Positions 59,312-64,000 of a DNA stretch of 64,000 bases are shown in pieces; within the stretch, counting starts at the first letter, position 1; each line of letters starts with the position of its first letter. The stretch is from an uncultured Pelagibacteraceae bacterium. Lineage in GTDB: Bacteria; Pseudomonadota; Alphaproteobacteria; Pelagibacterales; Pelagibacteraceae. The notes under the pieces were generated by a model. It was not told the origin of the DNA. It made no database searches and worked only from the letters and a program-made list of their open reading frames with translations. The position numbers were made by a program, and so were the translations under genes. The stretch is taken from assembly GCA_902595535.1 (NCBI GenBank), contig CACJQI010000006.1:16303-80302 (forward strand), given 5' to 3'.

Positions 59312-59755
59312 ATGGTTCATAAACGAGAAATTATAAATCAACAGAAATATAACTTTATGTTTTTAAGTTGTATTGAATTTATTTTGTTGATTTTAGGAGT
59401 GATTTTACCAATAGCAAAAATCGATGAATTTTGGTTTTTTACGTCTGAATTTTCTATTTTAAGCATTGCTAAAGATCTAATGATAAATAACGAATTTCTT
59501 CTTGGTATTGTTGTTATTAGTTTTGGATTGGTATTTCCAATAATTAAAATTATTTGTCGTCATACTAATATTCAATTTATTAACCGTTATAATCTACATA
59601 AATTTAGTATGGTTGATATTTTTTTAATTAGTTTTTTAGTTTTTTCAAGTAAAGCATCGAACTTTTTTGATATGGAAATACTTTCAGGTTTTTACTTTTT
59701 ATTAGCATCTATTTTATTAGGTTATTTTCAAATCATTTTGAAAAAAAATTTTTAA
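59312..59755 (+). CDS. PqiA-like membrane protein
   Basis: Four TM segments, FGLVFPIIKIICR ... FSMVDIFLISFLV, resembling paraquat-inducible protein A. Confidence 0.65.
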   Translation: MVHKREIINQQKYNFMFLSCIEFILLILGVILPIAKIDEFWFFTSEFSILSIAKDLMINNEFLLGIVVISFGLVFPIIKIICRHTNIQFINRYNLHKFSMVDIFLISFLVFSSKASNFFDMEILSGFYFLLASILLGYFQIILKKNF

Positions 59756-59838
59756 ATAAACTATATCAAACAACTAAATATAATTAATTTTATGAAATAA
59801 TTTAAATCAAGATATAATTTAGTATAATTATAACTTAG

Positions 59839-60299
59839 GTGAAAAAAATCTTAATAATATTAATTTTTTTTTGTCTTCTGCACCATACACCAATCTAGAT
59901 CTAATGAATATTATTAAGCTGTAATAAGTTATATTATTCAAACTATTATTTCTGAAGATTGTAATTCAAAATGTGTAAATTTAAATTTAAACTGTAATTT
60001 TAAGTATGCAATTTATACAGAGACAATTTTTGCATTAGATGAAGTTAAATAATTACCTATATTTTTAAAAGTATTAAAAAAAAATTCTTTATTCGGATTG
60101 AGGAAAAGATAAAAAGTCAGTCTTGGGATGATCGATGAAACCTTATCAAAAGTCTAATTTATCAATGATTTAAGTATTTTTTTCACAGAATTATTCTAAT
60201 AAGTTTAAAAAATCAATTTAGATAGGTTGGAAAAAAGATAATAACCATGTTAAGATATTTAAAAATTTAGATTACTCTAAAAAAAAATAATAGTAATAG
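59839..60299 (+). pseudogene. Degenerate secreted-protein remnant
   Basis: GTG-KKILIILIFFCLLHHTPI* signal-like start, then frame-scattered protein-like segment IISEDCNSKCVNLNLNCNFKYAIYTETIFALDEVK*. Confidence 0.4.
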
Positions 60300-60310
60300 G
60301 AGAAAATATC

Positions 60311-60706
60311 ATGGCTGTGGACAAAGAAGTAGTAGAAAAACAACTTAAAAAATTAAATGCGGCAAAAAGACTAGGGGTTGGAAAAGAGTTAAAACATTTG
60401 CATGAGGTAATTAATAAAGGAGAAAATATACTTGGTCACACTAGAGGTTTTTATAATGGGAACACATGGCTAGTATGTATCACCGATAGAAGAGTTCTAT
60501 TTCTTGATAAAGGTATGATATATGGAATGAAACAAGCAGAAATTCCACTTAAAAATGTTTCATCTGTTAACTATGAAACAGGAATATTAGGTGGAAACCT
60601 TACTATAACTGCTGGTGGATCAGAAAAAAAAATTGGAAAGATGAGAAAACAAGATGTTAAGGATATTTGTAATTTAATTTCTGAGGCTGCAGAAAAAGCA
60701 AAATAA
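60311..60706 (+). CDS. Bacterial PH-domain protein (YokE-like)
   Basis: WLVCITDRRVLFLDKGMIYGMKQAEIPLKNVSSVNYETGILGGNLTI. Confidence 0.75.
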   Translation: MAVDKEVVEKQLKKLNAAKRLGVGKELKHLHEVINKGENILGHTRGFYNGNTWLVCITDRRVLFLDKGMIYGMKQAEIPLKNVSSVNYETGILGGNLTITAGGSEKKIGKMRKQDVKDICNLISEAAEKAK

Positions 60707-60839
60707 CATTATTCAGAAAAAAAAGATCGTTGAAATGAGTAAAAAATTAATGAATTAAAAATTTTTAATTCTGAAAGACTTAATTATTATGTAAATAATA
60801 ATTATAAAATTTTTATTAGTTGTTATTAAATTTTTTTTA

Positions 60840-62150
60840 ATGAAGTTGTATTCAAAACATAAATCTCTAGTTTTTATAATTCTTTTTATATTCATTATAT
60901 CTTTCAAAAGTGTTTTTGCACAAGTCACCACTGACAAATTAAAAAATCTGTGGGGTAAAGTTACTGAACATAGTAGTGATATTCTTGATTTGTCTTTAGA
61001 CTCTCTTTCAAAATTTACCAAAGATGTCGGTAAAGTAGTAGACGCAGAATTAGAATCTTTAAAAAATAAAAAAACTAATGACGAGCCATTGGAATTACAG
61101 GATAAGGTTGATAATCTTAGAATTTATGTAGAAAAAATTACCAACCTAAAAAAAAAAGAGAAGGACGCATCATCATTTACAATTATTTCAAAATCTAAAA
61201 AAGATTACAGAATAAAAATAGATAAAGTGTTAAGTGAAATTGAAATAATATTATTTGATGGCCAGGTAGTAAATTATTCAGAAAAAATTAGAAAAGTAAG
61301 AGAAAAAATAGTCTCATTAGAAACACAAAAAGTAATCTTGAATGAGGATTTAGTATTTGCTTCAGACAAAAAGAAATTTTTAGGATCTTCAAAAAATGAA
61401 ATTAAAAATGAAATAAAAGAAATTGATCGAGTTATAAAAAACTCTTATATTTTAATTGATGAATTAGAATTTGATTTAAAGAAAAAATTAAGTCTTCTCG
61501 GTATCAACGTTACAAGACAACAAATTCGTGTAATGACAACTCGTGTTGATGGAGATGAATTGGCAAAATCATTTGCAATTTTTGATGTTACTAGACAAAT
61601 TTCAACAACTCTTGGGGAGTTAGTTAAAAAAAACTCATTCAGTGCTTCAAATACTGTTAAATATTATGGAACTTACGTTATTTTAACTGAAATTCTTGCA
61701 TTCTCTCAAAGAGAATATATTAGAAAAATTGAAGAAGTTTACAGACCAGCAATTAAAAAAATTGAAGATGATGTAGATAGTTCTATTAATTTTGCAAAAG
61801 AGTCGATCAAATCTGCAAAGTCTGACAGTAACAAGAATATTCTTCGAGAAAATATAAAATCCAATAAATTCACCTTAAAAGTATTAAAGCAATATGATAC
61901 GATTTTAGAAAAACAAAAAGAATCTTTAGAAAGAGCATCTGAGGTTACAAAAGAACAAATTACAGTTGCTTATTCTACTTATGATACCGCAGCTAACTCT
62001 GCTAATCTAGTTTCACTTATTAATGAAACGGAGGACTCATTTAGCAAAATATTAGATATGCAATTACCTGAGATAATACCATTTGAAAATACTGAATTAG
62101 AAATGAAATTTCAGGAGATTTCAGGGCAAATTATATCAGAAATTCAATAG
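60840..62150 (+). CDS. Exported coiled-coil hypothetical protein
   Basis: N-terminal signal SLVFIILFIFIISFKSVFAQ and long Lys/Glu-rich helices. Confidence 0.65.
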   Translation: MKLYSKHKSLVFIILFIFIISFKSVFAQVTTDKLKNLWGKVTEHSSDILDLSLDSLSKFTKDVGKVVDAELESLKNKKTNDEPLELQDKVDNLRIYVEKITNLKKKEKDASSFTIISKSKKDYRIKIDKVLSEIEIILFDGQVVNYSEKIRKVREKIVSLETQKVILNEDLVFASDKKKFLGSSKNEIKNEIKEIDRVIKNSYILIDELEFDLKKKLSLLGINVTRQQIRVMTTRVDGDELAKSFAIFDVTRQISTTLGELVKKNSFSASNTVKYYGTYVILTEILAFSQREYIRKIEEVYRPAIKKIEDDVDSSINFAKESIKSAKSDSNKNILRENIKSNKFTLKVLKQYDTILEKQKESLERASEVTKEQITVAYSTYDTAANSANLVSLINETEDSFSKILDMQLPEIIPFENTELEMKFQEISGQIISEIQ

Positions 62151-62170
62151 AGAAAACGGCACTATATTAC

Positions 62171-62210
62171 TAAACTAAGGAACTTAGCAAAATCTGTTAC
62201 TGCAGAATAG
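62171..62210 (+). repeat. Second copy of glmS 3' terminus (33/40 nt identical to 59251-59290)
   Basis: taaactaaggaacttagcaaaatctgttactgcagaatag encodes KLRNLAKSVTAE*, versus glmS KPRNLAKSVTVE*. Confidence 0.85.
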
Positions 62211-62329
62211 ATTTACTATAAAGTAAATCATAAAATTACATAATTGTTTGTTATAAAAATTAGATATAAAACTAAATTCTACTTTAATAAATTTATATGA
62301 TATGGTGATATAATATTTGTTTTTAATTT

Positions 62330-62686
62330 ATGTAAAATAATTTTATAAAATTTTTCAAATTTCTAGTTTTTATCATTACAACGATACTTTTATTGTCTTG
62401 TGAAGATTCATCGCAAACACAAAAAAAATCTGGTGATACAAAATTTACTGAAGTTGACCAAGAATTTGTTAATTATGTGAAAGAAGAAATAGCAAACCCA
62501 CAGCAATATATTAGTAATTTCATGGCAAAATGTATGTTAAAAAATGCTAGTGAAGTATCTGCTTGTTTTGAAAATTATGTTAAAGATAAAAAGGGGTTTG
62601 GAAAAGAAGGTTTTGAAAGTGATGATAAAGTTCCTCCAACTATCTTGAAGGATTATAAAAAATTTGTAAAAAATTATTGTATGTAG
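62330..62686 (+). pseudogene. Small lipoprotein with in-frame stop at codon 2
   Basis: ATG TAA AAT AAT TTT ATA AAA... reads M*NNFIKFFKFLVFIITTILLLSCEDSSQ; lipobox LLSC intact. Confidence 0.6.
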
Positions 62687-62902
62687 TGCGTTATTCTATT
62701 TCAAAGTTGAAGGTTAGGTCAGTTGGTGAAAATACTCACCTAAACCGTACTTTTGCTACAGTAGAATAATATCCAACAATTGTGATTTAAATTTCAGTTT
62801 ATCATTAAAACAACTTCTAATTGTAATGTTTTTTTGTTTTACTTTAGAATCAATTTAAATTTAAATACTCATAATTTAATTTATTAAAAGGAGAACAAAA
62901 AA

Positions 62903-63943
62903 ATGTTTATTAAAAAATTTTGTAGAACATTACTCAAAGTTTTTGCAATTACTTTATTTGCGCAAGCCGCATATGCAGAAGTAACTCTTAAACTTGGAAC
63001 TACTGGTAGATTAGGTATGCCAATTGGTGATGCGATAGATCAAGCATTAATACCAGCCTTGGCAAAAGCTTCTGGCGGTAAGATGAAAATCGAACCACAT
63101 TATCAAAAAAGTTTATGTGCTGAACAGAAATGTGGTGAACAAGCCAATCAAGGGCTTATAGCTCTATGGACTAGTTCTACAGCAAACTATGGTAATTTTG
63201 GACCAGAATTAGCTATTTTCGATTTGCCGTTTATTTTTAAATCACTAGAAGATGCGAAAAGAATATCTGATGAATGGTTAGCTGAAAGACAGTGTAAACT
63301 CGCCCTTGAAAACGCTGGTCATATTTGCCTTTCTGTATATTCAAGTGGTGGATTTAGACAGCTTGGAAATGCAACTAAACCAGTTCATGTTCCAGATGAT
63401 ATGAAGGGATTGAAATGGCGTACTACAAAGAGTCCAGTTGAGTTCATGCTAGTTAAAAATTGGGGCGCAACTCCAACTCCTTATGACTGGAGCCAGTTAT
63501 ACTCAGGCCTACAGTCAGGTGTAGTTGAAGGTCAGTATGTTGCTAGTCCATGGCAGCACGTGGCAAAACTTCATGAAGTAGCAAAATATTTCACTGAAAT
63601 TGGTGGTATGTGGTCAGGAAACATTTTAGCGATGGATGCAAAACAGTACAATGCATTGTCTGATCAGCAGAGAAAATGGTTGCACGAGGCAGCTGATGCT
63701 TATGGTGAAAAAGTTAACGAGTTAGATAACGCTTGGATTAAGAATGGTGAAGATGCAATTAAAGCATCTGCTAAAGAGTGGTATGTACCAACTGAAGCGG
63801 AAATGTCTAAGTGGAGAGCAGGTGCAATTGGTGCTTGGTTAGATGCGAAAGGTACTTTTGAGCCAGAGATAGCAAAAAGAGTCCTTCTAGAACAAGGTAT
63901 GGATGGATTTGTAGCTCAGCTAGAAAAAGCTGGCGCGCTGTAA
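62903..63943 (+). CDS. TRAP transporter substrate-binding protein (DctP family)
   Basis: Signal peptide then VTLKLGTTGRLGMPIGDAIDQALIPALAKASGGKMKIEPHYQKSLCAEQ... Confidence 0.9.
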   Translation: MFIKKFCRTLLKVFAITLFAQAAYAEVTLKLGTTGRLGMPIGDAIDQALIPALAKASGGKMKIEPHYQKSLCAEQKCGEQANQGLIALWTSSTANYGNFGPELAIFDLPFIFKSLEDAKRISDEWLAERQCKLALENAGHICLSVYSSGGFRQLGNATKPVHVPDDMKGLKWRTTKSPVEFMLVKNWGATPTPYDWSQLYSGLQSGVVEGQYVASPWQHVAKLHEVAKYFTEIGGMWSGNILAMDAKQYNALSDQQRKWLHEAADAYGEKVNELDNAWIKNGEDAIKASAKEWYVPTEAEMSKWRAGAIGAWLDAKGTFEPEIAKRVLLEQGMDGFVAQLEKAGAL

Positions 63944-64000
63944 ATCATTCAAAGAAAAACTGTGTAAAGGTCATTTAGTTAAATTTAAAAGCTAGATGAT

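Noticed and set aside
59291-62902. Tn7 insertion downstream of glmS
   Set aside because: No tnsABCDE-like genes or Tn7-type ends were seen, and Tn7 does not duplicate the glmS coding end.
1-64000. CRISPR arrays, rRNA genes, transposases
   Set aside because: No regular spaced repeats, rRNA motifs or transposase ORFs were seen in the window.

Overview
AT-rich, densely packed alphaproteobacterial DNA. Gene content (proVWX-like and TRAP/TTT uptake, methylcitrate genes, long rpoZ, very short intergenic gaps) looks SAR11/Pelagibacterales-like; this assignment is inference from style and content. The window is mostly nutrient uptake (amino-acid ABC, TTT, glycine-betaine ABC and two TRAP systems), carbon/sulfur/methyl metabolism and housekeeping (apt, rpoZ, nrdAB, glmS, dusA-like). 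Most interesting points: (1) 1.9-7.6 kb: a compact apt / mtnP / mtnA / class-II-aldolase::SDR fusion / SpeD::SpeE fusion locus that looks like a self-contained methylthioadenosine disposal route (possible fused DHAP-shunt); (2) 33.9-42.5 kb: a tight six-gene operon with a DMSP-lyase-family cupin and a homocysteine S-methyltransferase, divergent from a TRAP transporter with a strong terminator between dctP and dctQ; (3) 59.3-62.9 kb: a decaying glmS-linked island carrying a 40-nt second copy of the glmS 3' end whose differences are mostly synonymous; (4) a tRNA-Met-like 3' fragment at 1.83-1.91 kb resembling an integration scar; (5) probable gene lesions: an abrB-family frameshift in a T6 tract and a lipoprotein with a stop at codon 2; (6) a GTTCN7GTTC (alphaproteobacterial LexA-type) box upstream of nrdAB. 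No rRNA, CRISPR array or transposase was seen. All functional assignments come from reading motifs by eye, with no database search.
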